Of a DNA stretch of 64,000 bases, positions 28,342-37,936 are shown piece after piece. The stretch comes from Actinomyces sp. oral taxon 171 str. F0337 (GTDB lineage: Bacteria; Actinomycetota; Actinomycetes; Actinomycetales; Actinomycetaceae). The position numbers were made by a program, and so were the translations under genes. The notes below the pieces were generated by a model. It saw nothing but the letters and a program-made list of their open reading frames with translations, was not told the DNA's origin and did not search any database. Positions within the stretch are counted from its first letter, which is position 1; each line of letters starts with the position of its first letter. The DNA is taken from contig NZ_CP040005.1 of assembly GCF_005696555.1 (NCBI RefSeq), positions 434,001 through 498,000 of the forward strand, written 5' to 3'.

Positions 28342-28463
28342 GTGTCCACAGCGCTGACATTAACGAGCTCGCCGTCGAAGCGACCAGTGGAGATCGTTGG
28401 AATTCTGCGGTTTTTCCGCGGCGTGCGGTGTCTGGGCGGAGTTAATGTCAGCGCCATGGACAC
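28342..28463. repeat. 122-bp element with 23-bp inverted ends
   Basis: The ends at 28342-28364 and 28441-28463 are inverted copies matching at 21 of 23 bases; the shared core is GTTAATGTCAGCGC. The 76 bp between them include a small hairpin (GCGG-TTTTT-CCGC). No open reading frame and no clear target duplication are visible. It lies between the arsR operon promoter and the 3' end of the glycosyltransferase gene. It could be a MITE-like remnant or a large terminator. The rest of the 28157-28496 gap shows nothing else. Confidence 0.6.
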
Positions 28464-28496
28464 TGACACCCCCGCCAGGCCTCTTTCGTCGGCTCG

Positions 28497-29909
28497 TCAG
28501 CCCACCTGATCGGCCACGATCTGCAAGAGGTCCTGCAGGTGGCGGTTGGACAGGAACTCCCGGCGCACGGCCTCGTGGGCGGCCAGTCCCATCTCCTGAG
28601 CCCGCTCGGGGAAGAGCAGTAGGTCGCGCACGGCCTCGGCCCAGGCGACGCCGTCGGTCGGGTCGACCAGGACGCCGTCGACGCCGTCGTCGATCTGATC
28701 GCGGATGCCGCCCACCGCGGAGGCGACCACTGGGGCCTTCTTCCACATCGCCTCGGCCACAGTCAGTCCGAAGGCCTCGATGAGGGAGCGCTGGGTGACC
28801 ACCGAGCTGACCCGCTGGACGGCGTTGACGACGGTGGCGTTGACCTCCCGGTCCTCCATGCTCACCGCTGCCACGTGGATCCGTGAGGCGACAGAGTCCG
28901 GCAGCACCGAGCAGCGCTCCACGATCTGCGTCAGGGTCGCCTGCGACTCGGGCCCGTCCGGGGTCGGGCCGACCAGCAGCAGGTGGGCGTCCTCGGGCAG
29001 CACGGCGATGTTCTCGGCGAAGGCCTCCACCAGCTCCAGGCCGCCCTTGAGGCGGTCCCACCTGTTGACCTGGGTGACGACTCGGGCACCCAGCGGCACC
29101 GGGCCGCCGGCCAGGACCGGGTCGTCGGCCAGGCCGCGGAAGGCGTCGGCGCGTCCGTCGTGACGCATGAAGGGCACGGCCTCGAAGGGCGGCTCGCCGG
29201 TGAAGATCCCGGACAGGCGCGCCACTGACCAGGCCTCGTCCAGGTCCAGGACCCGGTTCTTGGGGGAGTCGGCGTCGATGGAGGGGGCCAGGATTGCGCA
29301 GCGCTCGGCCTCGATGTAGGGCGGGCGGTACTCGGGTCGGGAGACGATGACGAGATCCACGTCCTCCAGGTAGCGATCCAGGAAGGCCCAGGCGTAATCG
29401 GCGGCCTCGCCCGCGCCCTCGGCTCCGGCGTGGCAGCGCCAGATGACGGTGGCGCCCACGGCCTTGAGGGCCTTGGCCAGGCCCGCCGTGGGCGGGTCGT
29501 GGAGGATGACGATGTCCTCGGGGCGGACCTCATCGACGATGTTCTCCGCGTTGGAGGCCAGGACGTGCTCGTAGATGTCACGCTGCTTGTCCCCGAGCTT
29601 GCCGCCGTCGCCGCGGTCCCCGTGGATGCCGGCATGAAGGCGGGTCGCGATCCGGGTGAACTCCTCAGGGGCGTCCAGAGCCAGCCAGCGCACATTGAGG
29701 CCGGCGCCCAGGGAGTAGCCCACGAGGGGCGCGACCGTTTCTGCCGGCCCCGAGCCGGCGGCGGCCGACGGTGTGACCGTCCACACGGTGCGTCCCTCCA
29801 GCAGGGCCTCGGCCCCCGTCAGGCTCGTGTGCAGTCGTTTGATGGCCACCTCGTCCAAGTGGCTCTCCAGGTGCGACAGGGGCAGCGGGGCGACGTCGAT
29901 GTCTCTCAT
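28497..29909 (-). CDS. treT: TreT-like trehalose glycosyltransferase (GT4)
   Basis: The 470-residue GT-B protein resembles trehalose glycosyltransferring synthase, which makes trehalose from NDP-glucose and glucose. Family features are VGYSLGAGLNVRWLALDAPE, DIVILHDPPTAGLAKAL, VIWRCHAG and the retaining GT4 motif EAFGLTVAE near residue 395. The N-terminal addition and the insert GDRGDGGKLGDK differ from archaeal TreT. It is preceded by a divergent gap before purL. Other retaining hexose transferases with a related fold cannot be excluded. Confidence 0.78.
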   Translation of the reverse strand: MRDIDVAPLPLSHLESHLDEVAIKRLHTSLTGAEALLEGRTVWTVTPSAAAGSGPAETVAPLVGYSLGAGLNVRWLALDAPEEFTRIATRLHAGIHGDRGDGGKLGDKQRDIYEHVLASNAENIVDEVRPEDIVILHDPPTAGLAKALKAVGATVIWRCHAGAEGAGEAADYAWAFLDRYLEDVDLVIVSRPEYRPPYIEAERCAILAPSIDADSPKNRVLDLDEAWSVARLSGIFTGEPPFEAVPFMRHDGRADAFRGLADDPVLAGGPVPLGARVVTQVNRWDRLKGGLELVEAFAENIAVLPEDAHLLLVGPTPDGPESQATLTQIVERCSVLPDSVASRIHVAAVSMEDREVNATVVNAVQRVSSVVTQRSLIEAFGLTVAEAMWKKAPVVASAVGGIRDQIDDGVDGVLVDPTDGVAWAEAVRDLLLFPERAQEMGLAAHEAVRREFLSNRHLQDLLQIVADQVG

Positions 29910-30127
29910 GCCACGATCTTCCCCCGAAATCGTGTGAGGCGCAGCACTTTGGGTCTGGGCGTGGCGCCTTGTTGCCGTTTCGGCATTCTTCTGGTCGGCA
30001 TCCGAAGTGCTCTGGTTGAGGCGCGTGGGGTGTGTGGCGCGCTACCCCGCGTGGGTGGTGGTGTGAGGTGCGGCGGAGCGTGGGTAGGCTTGGCCCGGCC
30101 GCACTTCCTCTTCAACCAGGAGCCCCC

Positions 30128-32488
30128 ATGGCGTCCGAGCCCGCGATCCCAGCCGCCCACCCCGACACCGTCGCCGACGCCGCCGCGACGCCCGAGAGGG
30201 AGATGCCCTGGAAGGAGCTGGGCCTCAAGGCCGACGAGTACGAGTCCATCCGCGAGCTGCTGGGGCGCCGTCCCACCAACGCCGAGCTGGCCATGTACTC
30301 GGTCATGTGGTCCGAGCACTGCTCCTACAAGTCCTCCAAGATCCACCTGCGCCAGTTCGGCGCCAAGACCACCCCCGAGATGCGCGAGCACCTCCTGGTC
30401 GGGATGGGGGAGAACGCCGGCGTCGTCGACATCGGTGACGGCTGGGCCGTGACCTACAAGGTCGAGTCCCACAACCACCCCAGCTACGTCGAGCCCTACC
30501 AGGGGGCCGCCACCGGTGTGGGCGGCATCGTGCGTGACATCATCTCCATGGGGGCGCGGCCTGTGGCCGTCATGGACCAGCTGCGCTTCGGCGCCGTCGA
30601 CCACCCCGACACCGCGCGCGTCGTCCACGGCGTGGTGGCCGGCGTGGGCACCTACGGCAACTCCCTGGGCCTGCCCAACATCGGCGGCGAGACCGAGTTC
30701 GACTCCTCCTACCAGGAGAACCCGCTGGTCAATGCCCTGTGCGTGGGCGTGCTGCGCCACGAGGACATCCACCTGGCCAACGCCACCGGCGCCGGCAACA
30801 AGGTGGTGCTCTTCGGGGCCCGCACCGGTGGGGACGGCATCGGCGGGGCCTCCATCCTGGCCTCGGAGTCCTTCGAGGACGGCATGCCCGCCAAGCGCCC
30901 TAGTGTCCAGGTGGGCGACCCCTTCATGGAGAAGGTCCTCATCGAGTGCTGCCTCGACCTGTTCGGCGCCGGGCTCGTGCTCGGCATCCAGGACCTGGGC
31001 GCCGCCGGCATCTCCTGCGCCACCTCCGAGCTGGCCTCCAACGGAGACGGCGGCATGCACGTCGACCTGGAGAAGGTGCTCCTGCGCGACCCCACCCTGA
31101 CCGCCGGGGAGATCCTCATGAGCGAGTCCCAGGAGCGCATGATGGCCGTCGTCGCGCCCGACAAGCTCGAGGAGTTCATGGCAGTCATCGACAAGTGGGA
31201 CGTCGAGGCCGCCGTCATCGGGGAGGTCAACGGCTCGGGCCGTCTGACCATCGACCACTTCGGGGAGCGGATCGTCGACGTCGACCCGCGCACCGTGGCC
31301 CACGAGGGCCCCACCTACGAGCGCCCCTACGCCCGCCCCGCCTGGCAGGACGAGCTCAACGCCGACACCACCGAGCGCCTGGCCCGCCCCGAGTCCGCCA
31401 CCGAGCTCGCCGAGCAGGTGCGCGCCGTCGTGACCAGTCCCAACCAGGCATCCGTCGCCTGGGTGACCGACCAGTACGACCGCTTCGTGCGTGGCGACAC
31501 CGCCCTGTGCCAGCCCGACGACGCCGGTGTCATCCGCGTCGACGAGGCCACCGGTCGCGGCGTGGCCATCTCCACCGACGCCAACGGCCGCTTCACCAAG
31601 CTCGACCCCGCCACCGGCGCCGCCCAGGCCCTGGCCGAGTCCTACCGCAACGTGTGCACCGTGGGCGCCCGGCCCCTGGCCGTCACCGACTGCCTCAACT
31701 TCGGTTCGCCGGAGGACCCCGACGCCATGTGGCAGCTCGTCGAGGCCATCACCGGTCTGGCCGACGCCTGCGCCGTCATGGGCGTGCCGGTCACCGGCGG
31801 CAACGTCTCCCTCTACAACTCCCACGGCAAGGTCAAGGGGCGGATCGACTCCTCGATCAACCCCACGCCCGTCGTCGGCGTCCTGGGCGTCATGGACGAC
31901 GTGCGCCGGGCCAACCCCTCAGGCTTGCACGAGGAGGGCCTGGCCATCATGGCCCTGGGCACCACCGCCGACGAGCTCGACGGCTCGGCCTGGTCCCGTG
32001 TGGTCCACGACCACCTCGGCGGGCTGCCCCCGCGTGTCGACCTCGAGGCGGAGATGGCGCTCGGGCGGGTGCTGCTTGCTCTGAGCGACGCGGAGGGGCC
32101 CGGCGGCGAGTCGTTGGTGCGCGCCGCCCACGACTGCTCCGCCGGCGGCCTCATCCAGACCCTCGTGGACTCCTGCCTGCGCTGCGGCGTCGGCGCCAGC
32201 GTGGACCTGACCGCCATCCAGGAGGAGGGCGTGGACGACTTCACCGCCCTGTTCTCCGAGTCCGGGGCCCGTGCGATCGTCGCCGTGCGTGAGGAGCTCG
32301 TGCCCGCCGTCACCGCGGCCGCCGAGGCCGAGGACGTCGCCGTGGCGCGCCTAGGGACCACCGGCGGCGACCTGCTCGTCGTGGCCGGCAGCGACCTGCT
32401 CTCCGACGGCGGTGCCGGGCGTCCCCTCGTCCTGGACCTGGCTGAGCTGGGGGGCGACGTCGAGGGCGTCCTGCCGGCGCTGTTCTGA
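30128..32488 (+). CDS. purL: FGAM synthase large subunit, short type
   Basis: The product has 786 residues from ATG 30128, with AGGAG 5 nt upstream. This is the small PurL that works with PurS and PurQ to turn FGAR into [17 protein letters not shown] is the N-terminal signature, [20 protein letters not shown] is the ATP/Mg site, and TGGNVSLYN marks the second half. It lacks the C-terminal glutaminase domain of large PurL, in line with the separate purQ. It is separated from purSQ by about 4.3 kb and probably has its own promoter in the 218-bp gap upstream. Confidence 0.97.
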   Translation: MASEPAIPAAHPDTVADAAATPEREMPWKELGLKADEYESIRELLGRRPTNAELAMYSVMWSEHCSYKSSKIHLRQFGAKTTPEMREHLLVGMGENAGVVDIGDGWAVTYKVESHNHPSYVEPYQGAATGVGGIVRDIISMGARPVAVMDQLRFGAVDHPDTARVVHGVVAGVGTYGNSLGLPNIGGETEFDSSYQENPLVNALCVGVLRHEDIHLANATGAGNKVVLFGARTGGDGIGGASILASESFEDGMPAKRPSVQVGDPFMEKVLIECCLDLFGAGLVLGIQDLGAAGISCATSELASNGDGGMHVDLEKVLLRDPTLTAGEILMSESQERMMAVVAPDKLEEFMAVIDKWDVEAAVIGEVNGSGRLTIDHFGERIVDVDPRTVAHEGPTYERPYARPAWQDELNADTTERLARPESATELAEQVRAVVTSPNQASVAWVTDQYDRFVRGDTALCQPDDAGVIRVDEATGRGVAISTDANGRFTKLDPATGAAQALAESYRNVCTVGARPLAVTDCLNFGSPEDPDAMWQLVEAITGLADACAVMGVPVTGGNVSLYNSHGKVKGRIDSSINPTPVVGVLGVMDDVRRANPSGLHEEGLAIMALGTTADELDGSAWSRVVHDHLGGLPPRVDLEAEMALGRVLLALSDAEGPGGESLVRAAHDCSAGGLIQTLVDSCLRCGVGASVDLTAIQEEGVDDFTALFSESGARAIVAVREELVPAVTAAAEAEDVAVARLGTTGGDLLVVAGSDLLSDGGAGRPLVLDLAELGGDVEGVLPALF

Positions 32489-32522
32489 GTCGCGTTCACC
32501 GCCGGGACTTCTCTTCACGACT

Positions 32523-32581
32523 GGGGGCATTCGACGCCGTCGGGGACGGGGGTCCTGTCCCCGAACGCGCAGGATGCCCCC
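32523..32581 (+). terminator. Nested hairpin after purL
   Basis: Outer arms GGGGGCAT (32523-32530) and ATGCCCCC (32574-32581) enclose GGGGAC and GTCCCC. It lies between convergent purL and the membrane-protein gene at 32656 and could end either transcript. Confidence 0.6.
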
Positions 32582-32655
32582 GTCCGGAGTGACGCGCACC
32601 CGGCCACGTGGAATGTCCCCGTCGCTCCGCCCTGCTGAGTAGGCGTCGCGCCTCC

Positions 32656-33132
32656 TTACCGTGCCACCTCAGGTGTCGACGTGTGATGGTGGAGTGTCGC
32701 TGCGGAAACGAGCAGTACCACTGCCGGCAGGACGTTCACTAGGTAGATCCAGGCGCTCGGGTTGGACATCTCTGCCGTGACGAGGCAACCGATGGTCAGT
32801 GAGACGGACAGAGAGATGCCGGCCAGTGCCACGCTGAGGACTGCCCCGCCCATCTTGTTGTCGGCTGCGGCGACATAGAACGCGGTGATGATGCCGATAA
32901 CGGCCAGAATCAGGATGACGCTGTTCATCGCCCGCACGAGACTCACGAAGTTGAGGCCAACGTGGGGTGACGAGCTGTCCGTGGAACTCTGCGGCACGAG
33001 CGGGGAGGCGTCGAGGAGGCGGTTGGACACGATGACGCTCACCACCTGGGCGCCCCAGGCGACGATGGTGATGATGGACTCGATGTCGGCTGATCGTGTG
33101 GGGCGTGAGGAGGAGGCCGCAGAAGATGTCAT
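32656..33132 (-). CDS. Four-helix membrane protein
   Basis: The protein has 158 residues with four hydrophobic segments: IITIVAWGAQVVSVIVS, VILILAVIGIITAFYVAAA, AVLSVALAGISLSVSLTIG and IYLVNVLPAVVLLVSAA. A polar Ser-rich loop lies between the first two. No motif suggests a function, and I do not recognise a family. It is a single gene, convergent with purL and divergent from the VOC gene at 33188. Confidence 0.68.
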   Translation of the reverse strand: MTSSAASSSRPTRSADIESIITIVAWGAQVVSVIVSNRLLDASPLVPQSSTDSSSPHVGLNFVSLVRAMNSVILILAVIGIITAFYVAAADNKMGGAVLSVALAGISLSVSLTIGCLVTAEMSNPSAWIYLVNVLPAVVLLVSAATLHHHTSTPEVAR

Positions 33133-33187
33133 GGCTGGAGTCTGTCAACGTGCCTGCCGTGCATCAACCAGTGGCTAGCCTGGAGGC

Positions 33188-33580
33188 ATGATCGATCATG
33201 CCTCTGTGAGTGTCAGTGATCCGGCGGCCTCGAAGGCCTTCTACGAGGCGGCGCTCGCGCCGCTGGGCTACCGCGTGGTCATGGAGTTCGGGCCCGTCAC
33301 CGGACTGGGAGGGCCGACGCCCGGTGCACCGGAGGACGCCCCGGTCCACACGGACCTGTGGCTGGCCCCGGCGGAGCACCCGACGCCCTGCCATATCGCG
33401 TTGGCGGCGTCGTCGACGGCGCAGGTGGACGCCTTCCATGAGGCGGCCCTGGCGGCGGGCGGCACCGACAACGGCGGTCCAGGCGAGCGCCCGCACTACC
33501 ACCCCGGCTACTACGGGGCCTTCGTCCTCGACCCCGACGGTAACAACCTCGAGGCCGTCTTCCACAGCGCCGGCGACTGA
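33188..33580 (+). CDS. Single-domain VOC protein
   Basis: The protein has 130 residues. It opens MIDHASVSVSDPAASKAFYE, has an internal metal-type histidine (CHIALAAS), and ends YYGAFVLDPDGNNLEAVFH. This is the compact glyoxalase-like form often annotated as a VOC-family lyase. The substrate is unknown. It is probably monocistronic and divergent from the membrane-protein gene. Confidence 0.88.
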   Translation: MIDHASVSVSDPAASKAFYEAALAPLGYRVVMEFGPVTGLGGPTPGAPEDAPVHTDLWLAPAEHPTPCHIALAASSTAQVDAFHEAALAAGGTDNGGPGERPHYHPGYYGAFVLDPDGNNLEAVFHSAGD

Positions 33581-33921
33581 CCGCCGACTGCGCGCCTCAC
33601 CTCCGCCTGAGCCCGCCGTCGTCGGGGATACTTCTTCGTGGTCGGGGATGCTCGACGTCGCCTCGGCGACAGCGGGCGAGAAATCTCCGGGAGTCTCGGG
33701 AAGATATCGACGCGGTGGGCGAGTCGGGTGCCGCAGGCAGCGCAACGCCCTCCTGCGCCCGTCCGAATGGGGCGCGGTGGCGCCGAAGGCGGCGCCTCAG
33801 CGTGTCGCGCGCCCGGCGTGGCGCCCTCTCAGCCCTGGATTTGCCAGATATCACTCAGGTAACTGCTCGCAATCGGCTCAAGATGCCGCAGATACCTTGC
33901 AGAGATCTCTAGACTTCAACC
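33581..33921 (+). other. 341-bp gap upstream of the WD40 gene
   Basis: No credible gene. It contains a short palindrome, GTCGCCTCGGCGAC, at about 33657-33670 and a GC-rich GGCGCC-rich patch near 33778-33800. The last 60 bp are AT-richer and probably hold the WD40 gene promoter. No clear ribosome site precedes the ATG at 33922. Confidence 0.4.
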
Positions 33922-36900
33922 ATGACTGTGCCTTCAGAGACCTCGGCGACGATCGACCCTCGTGAGGTGTCACTGTATGCTGGCCACTTCGACGCGCTGT
34001 GGGGTGTGGCCTGGAGCCCGGATGGCACGCGGCTCCTGTCCGGATCGCACGACGGCACGGCCCGGGTCTGGGACGCGAACCGCGGTACCGAGCTGTTCGC
34101 GCTGGCCGGCCCCAGCCTGTCCATCAGCGCAGTGGCCTGGAGCCCCGATGGCACGCGGCTTCTCACTGCGGCGGAGGACCACAGCGTCCGCGTCTGGGAC
34201 GCGACCACCGGCGCCGACCTGCTGACCCTGGGGGTCGGTGGCTCCGGCGTGGGAGGGGCGGTGGCCTGGAGCCCCGACTCCACCCGCATCCTCACCAGCT
34301 TCGACGACGCCTCGGCCCGCATCTGGGACGCCTCCAGCGGTCAGGTGGTGCGCACGCTGTCGGGGCACACGGAGCACCTCACCGCGGTGTCATGGAGCCC
34401 GGACGGGACCCGCGTGGCCACCGCCTCCGACGACGGCACCGCCCGGATCTGGGACGTCACCACCGGTACCGAGCTGCTGCGCGTGGGCCCCATGGCCTTC
34501 GTGGGACGCGGCGCCACCATGGGACCCGACGGCCGGCCGACCCACGTCGGTCCGATCGAGCCGATGACGGGCCTGTCATGGAGCCCGGACTCGCGCCGCA
34601 TCATCACCGCCTTCGACTCGGCCGAGCCCCGGGTCTGGGACGCCGCCACCGGCGAGGAGGTCCTCAGCCTCCACGGTCGCGAACGCCGCTGGGTCAGCGT
34701 CGTCTCCTGGAGCCCCGACGGCAGTCGCATCATCACCGACGACATCTCCGGCACCACTGCCCACATCTGGGACGCCGCCACCGGCGAGGAGCTGCTCAGT
34801 CTGCGCGGCCACACCCAGTGGGCCTGCGCCCTGGCCTGGAGCCCGGACGGAACCCGCGTGGCCACCGGCTCGCACGACGACACCGTGCGCGTCTGGGACG
34901 CCGCTACCGGCCAGACCCAGCTCGTCCTGGGGGCCGGCAACTCCGTTGAGACCGTCTCCTGGAGCCCTGACGGCACCAGGCTCACCATCGGCGCCAAGAC
35001 CGGCGGCAACCGCGTCTGGGACGCCACCACCGGCGAGCCGCGGCTCACGGTGGACAACGGCGCCCGGGAGCTGAGCGAGGTCGTCTGGAGTCCGGACGGC
35101 ACCCGCCTGGCCACCTCCTCCTACCTCTCACCGCGCGTCCTCATCCTCGACGCCTCCACCGGTGAAGTCGTCCAGGCCCTGACCGCAGGGGAGGACGACG
35201 TCAACGACATCGCCTGGAGCCCGGACAGCGAGCGCATCCTCACCGGCCTGGGGGACGACCGCGCCGCGATCTGGGATGCAGCCCGCGGCGAGCGCCTCCT
35301 CACCCTTGAGGGGCACAGCGACATGATCACCTCGGTCGCCTGGAGCCCCAACGGTCAGCGCGTCCTGACCGGTTCCCAGGACGGGACGGCCCGCATCTGG
35401 GACGCCACCACCGGCGAGGTCATCCACACCTACACCGGCAACTGGGTGCGCGACGTCGTGTGGACGCAAGGAGGCCCTCGCGTCGTCACCGGCAGCGCCG
35501 ACGGCGCCGCCCACGTCTGGGACGTCATCACCTCCGGCGAGCTCGTGACATTGCGCGACGATGCCGCCATGGTCCGCTCCTACGCCTGGAGCCCCGACGG
35601 CACCCGGGTGCTGGCCGGCTTCGACGACGGCGTCGTGCGCGTGTGGGACGAGGTCTCCGGCAAGATCGTCCTGTCCCTGGCCGGCCACCGCTTCGGCGTC
35701 ACCGACGCGCAGTGGAGCCCCGACGGCATGCGGATCCTCACCGGCTCCGAGGACGGCACCGTGCGCCTGTGGGACGCCACCACCGGTGAGATGACCGGGC
35801 TGTTCCTGTGCTTCCTGCCCGACGGAGGGGTCGCCATCCTCGACGCCCCCTCTCTGAGCCTGCGCTCGGGCCCCGGGGAGGTCTGGGACTACCTCGGCCG
35901 CCCCGAGATCCTCGCCGGCCAGCTCACCCGCGTGGGCGTGGAACGGCGCCAGTACCTCAACTCCGCCCCGCTGCCCGGGGTCGTCGCGGAGCCGGCTCCG
36001 GCTGAGTTGGCCGACGAGGGGTCGACGACGCAGGAGCCGGCCGAGGCGCCCCAGGTACCTGAGACCACCGAGCCCTCCGAGGCGCCGGAGGCCGTCGCAC
36101 TCGGTGATTCCGCTGATGCTTCCTCTGCACCCACGGAGCAGGCGGCTGAGCCCGCACCGGCCGAGTCCGGTGCAGCTACGGAGCAGCCCGTCGGCTCCCA
36201 GCCCGCTGAGGACGCCCCGGCTGAGGCGGAGGAGCCGCCGGTGCTTGCCGGCGAGCCTCTCATCGAGGACGCCTCCCTTGAGACACAGGCCCCGCAGGTC
36301 GAGGAGCCCGCCTCCGTCGAGACCGAGAAGACTGTGAGCCCCGCACCAGTCGCCGCCCCCGAGGCGGAGGACCCGGCCACTGCTCACCAGGCCCGGCACG
36401 CGGCGGCGACCGCCCACACGCCGGCTGAGGCCGCTGCGGTCCCCGACGCCGTCGGGCAGCCGGTCGCGCAGGCTGAGACCGAGCCGGTCGCCGCTCCGAC
36501 GGGGGAGACCCTTCTCGTCCAGCCCTTCCCTGTGGACCAGGGCCTCGTGGATGGCGAGGTGAGTGCGCCGGCCGTGACGCCGTCTCCGATGGTTGAGATG
36601 CCGCAGGCCGTGCCAAGCCCCGCAGAGACCAACGAGGAGGCCGGCGCTCCGGCGCCCGCCATCCCGGTGCCTGAGACGAGTTCGGCCGACATCGCGCGCC
36701 GAGCCCGGCACGCCGCCGCCACCGCTCAGACCCCGGCAGAGTCTGCCCCGGAGCAGGTCGTCGAGGACGGTGCCGACGCGGCCGCGCACGCCGAGTCGGA
36801 GCCGGCCCCGTCGACCCAGGTGGTGCAGTCCTCCGGGACGGCCGAGTCCGCCTACGAGCCGGTGGCGATCCCCGCCGTCGAGCATGCCGGTGGTGAGCCC

Positions 36901-37737
36901 GTGGCCGCCCCCACAGGTGAGACCGTCGCCCCCGACGAGGGCGATGAGACCGCCCTCGAACTCTCCAAGGAAACCCGGCAGACGCAGAAGGAGGCCCCCG
37001 AGGTCGCGGCATCCGTCGAGGCGACGGTACCGTCCGTCGCGGAAACCGCTGATGCCGCGGACGCTGCGGGCCAGGCCGAGGCGACCGACGCCGCCGATGC
37101 GGTGGTACCTGAGGCATTGGTGACCTCCGGTGCTGAGGCCGCCCCCGCGCTGACCTCCTCAACGCCCGAGGGCCACGCGGTCCAGGAGGCCCCGAGCGAG
37201 CAGTCTCCCGTCGAGCGCCCGGACAGCCAGGAGACCCCGGAGAGGTCTCAGACGCACGCGGAGGCTGAGAATACGGAGGCTGAGGAGGTCGCCGAGGCCC
37301 CGCAGACCGCCAAGGAGGCGCCGGTTGAGCCGATCGGGTCCGCTGAGCCGGCTGAGCCGACCCCCGAGCCCTGGGGGAGTGAGGAGCTGCGCCAGCGGAT
37401 CTACACCGAGGTCCAGGAGTTCGTCGCCGCCATCGCACGCCGTGACGTCAACGAGCTGGCGAGCCGCTACGGCATCGCCGGCAACGACCTGGCCGGCCTT
37501 GATGAGCAGCTGGCGGGCCTGTCCTCTTCTGCTTCGGACCTGACCCTCTACCCCGTGGAGCAGGCCGACGACTACGTTGACGGCCACCACCGTCTGGACC
37601 TCAGCGAGCTGGAGGGCGGCGGCGTCGTCATCAGCAGCGAGCTGTGGGCCCACGAAGCGACCACAGGTGCGCGCCTCGTCGCCCACTGGAACCCCATGGG
37701 GATCTATCCCTTCGACTTCCGCAACGTGAGTATGTGA
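33922..37737 (+). CDS. WD40 protein with 14 repeats, long linker and C-terminal domain
   Basis: The protein has 1,271 residues with no signal peptide or membrane helix. Residues about 12-630 contain 14 WD repeats, each with AWSPDGTR-like and RVWDATTG-like strands, enough for two seven-bladed propellers. A short domain (FLPDGGVAILDAPSLS, then GEVWDYLGRPEILAGQL) follows, of a type I recall after propellers in other bacterial WD40 proteins. About 450 residues of Ala/Glu/Pro-rich linker come next, with internal repeats (ARHAAATAHTPAE and ARHAAATAQTPAE; two copies of PVAAPTGET). The last 120 residues (ELRQRIYTEVQEFVAAIARR to the end) are a distinct folded domain. It is probably a cytoplasmic scaffold. 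A terminator follows. Confidence 0.85.
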   Translation: MTVPSETSATIDPREVSLYAGHFDALWGVAWSPDGTRLLSGSHDGTARVWDANRGTELFALAGPSLSISAVAWSPDGTRLLTAAEDHSVRVWDATTGADLLTLGVGGSGVGGAVAWSPDSTRILTSFDDASARIWDASSGQVVRTLSGHTEHLTAVSWSPDGTRVATASDDGTARIWDVTTGTELLRVGPMAFVGRGATMGPDGRPTHVGPIEPMTGLSWSPDSRRIITAFDSAEPRVWDAATGEEVLSLHGRERRWVSVVSWSPDGSRIITDDISGTTAHIWDAATGEELLSLRGHTQWACALAWSPDGTRVATGSHDDTVRVWDAATGQTQLVLGAGNSVETVSWSPDGTRLTIGAKTGGNRVWDATTGEPRLTVDNGARELSEVVWSPDGTRLATSSYLSPRVLILDASTGEVVQALTAGEDDVNDIAWSPDSERILTGLGDDRAAIWDAARGERLLTLEGHSDMITSVAWSPNGQRVLTGSQDGTARIWDATTGEVIHTYTGNWVRDVVWTQGGPRVVTGSADGAAHVWDVITSGELVTLRDDAAMVRSYAWSPDGTRVLAGFDDGVVRVWDEVSGKIVLSLAGHRFGVTDAQWSPDGMRILTGSEDGTVRLWDATTGEMTGLFLCFLPDGGVAILDAPSLSLRSGPGEVWDYLGRPEILAGQLTRVGVERRQYLNSAPLPGVVAEPAPAELADEGSTTQEPAEAPQVPETTEPSEAPEAVALGDSADASSAPTEQAAEPAPAESGAATEQPVGSQPAEDAPAEAEEPPVLAGEPLIEDASLETQAPQVEEPASVETEKTVSPAPVAAPEAEDPATAHQARHAAATAHTPAEAAAVPDAVGQPVAQAETEPVAAPTGETLLVQPFPVDQGLVDGEVSAPAVTPSPMVEMPQAVPSPAETNEEAGAPAPAIPVPETSSADIARRARHAAATAQTPAESAPEQVVEDGADAAAHAESEPAPSTQVVQSSGTAESAYEPVAIPAVEHAGGEPVAAPTGETVAPDEGDETALELSKETRQTQKEAPEVAASVEATVPSVAETADAADAAGQAEATDAADAVVPEALVTSGAEAAPALTSSTPEGHAVQEAPSEQSPVERPDSQETPERSQTHAEAENTEAEEVAEAPQTAKEAPVEPIGSAEPAEPTPEPWGSEELRQRIYTEVQEFVAAIARRDVNELASRYGIAGNDLAGLDEQLAGLSSSASDLTLYPVEQADDYVDGHHRLDLSELEGGGVVISSELWAHEATTGARLVAHWNPMGIYPFDFRNVSM

Positions 37738-37776
37738 GTCGTCTCCTGCGCGCCCACCCGGCGCCCGGCAGCTCGA

Positions 37777-37811
37777 AGTGCGTCCCCGTCCAGCAGGTTC
37801 GGGGACGCACT
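37777..37811 (+). terminator. Hairpin terminator after the WD40 gene
   Basis: An 11-bp perfect stem, AGTGCGTCCCC at 37777-37787, pairs with 37801-37811 around a 13-nt loop, 39 nt past the stop. Confidence 0.75.
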
Positions 37812-37936
37812 CGGTTCTTCGAGTGGGCCAAGAGGGAGACGGGGATCGCTTACGAGCGGAGCCGGCGGACATGTGCCGGGGCTGTGAACCGCATAGACTG
37901 CCCGCCGTCAGTGTTATCCACCGAGAGGGGACGTCT

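Noticed and set aside
29906-31825. Long minus-strand open frame (639 codons) opposite purL
   Set aside because: Antisense shadow of purL with biased composition and no ribosome site or domain.
33164-33745. Minus-strand open frame opposite the VOC gene at 33188
   Set aside because: Antisense shadow; the plus-strand VOC protein has clear family ends.
35128-36885. Minus-strand open frame (585 codons) within the WD40 gene
   Set aside because: Antisense shadow of repeated WD40 DNA; Arg/Gly-rich composition follows from the repeats.
37910-37920. TTATCCACC as a DnaA box upstream of the Pcs-like gene
   Set aside because: A single word with a mismatch and no cluster around it.
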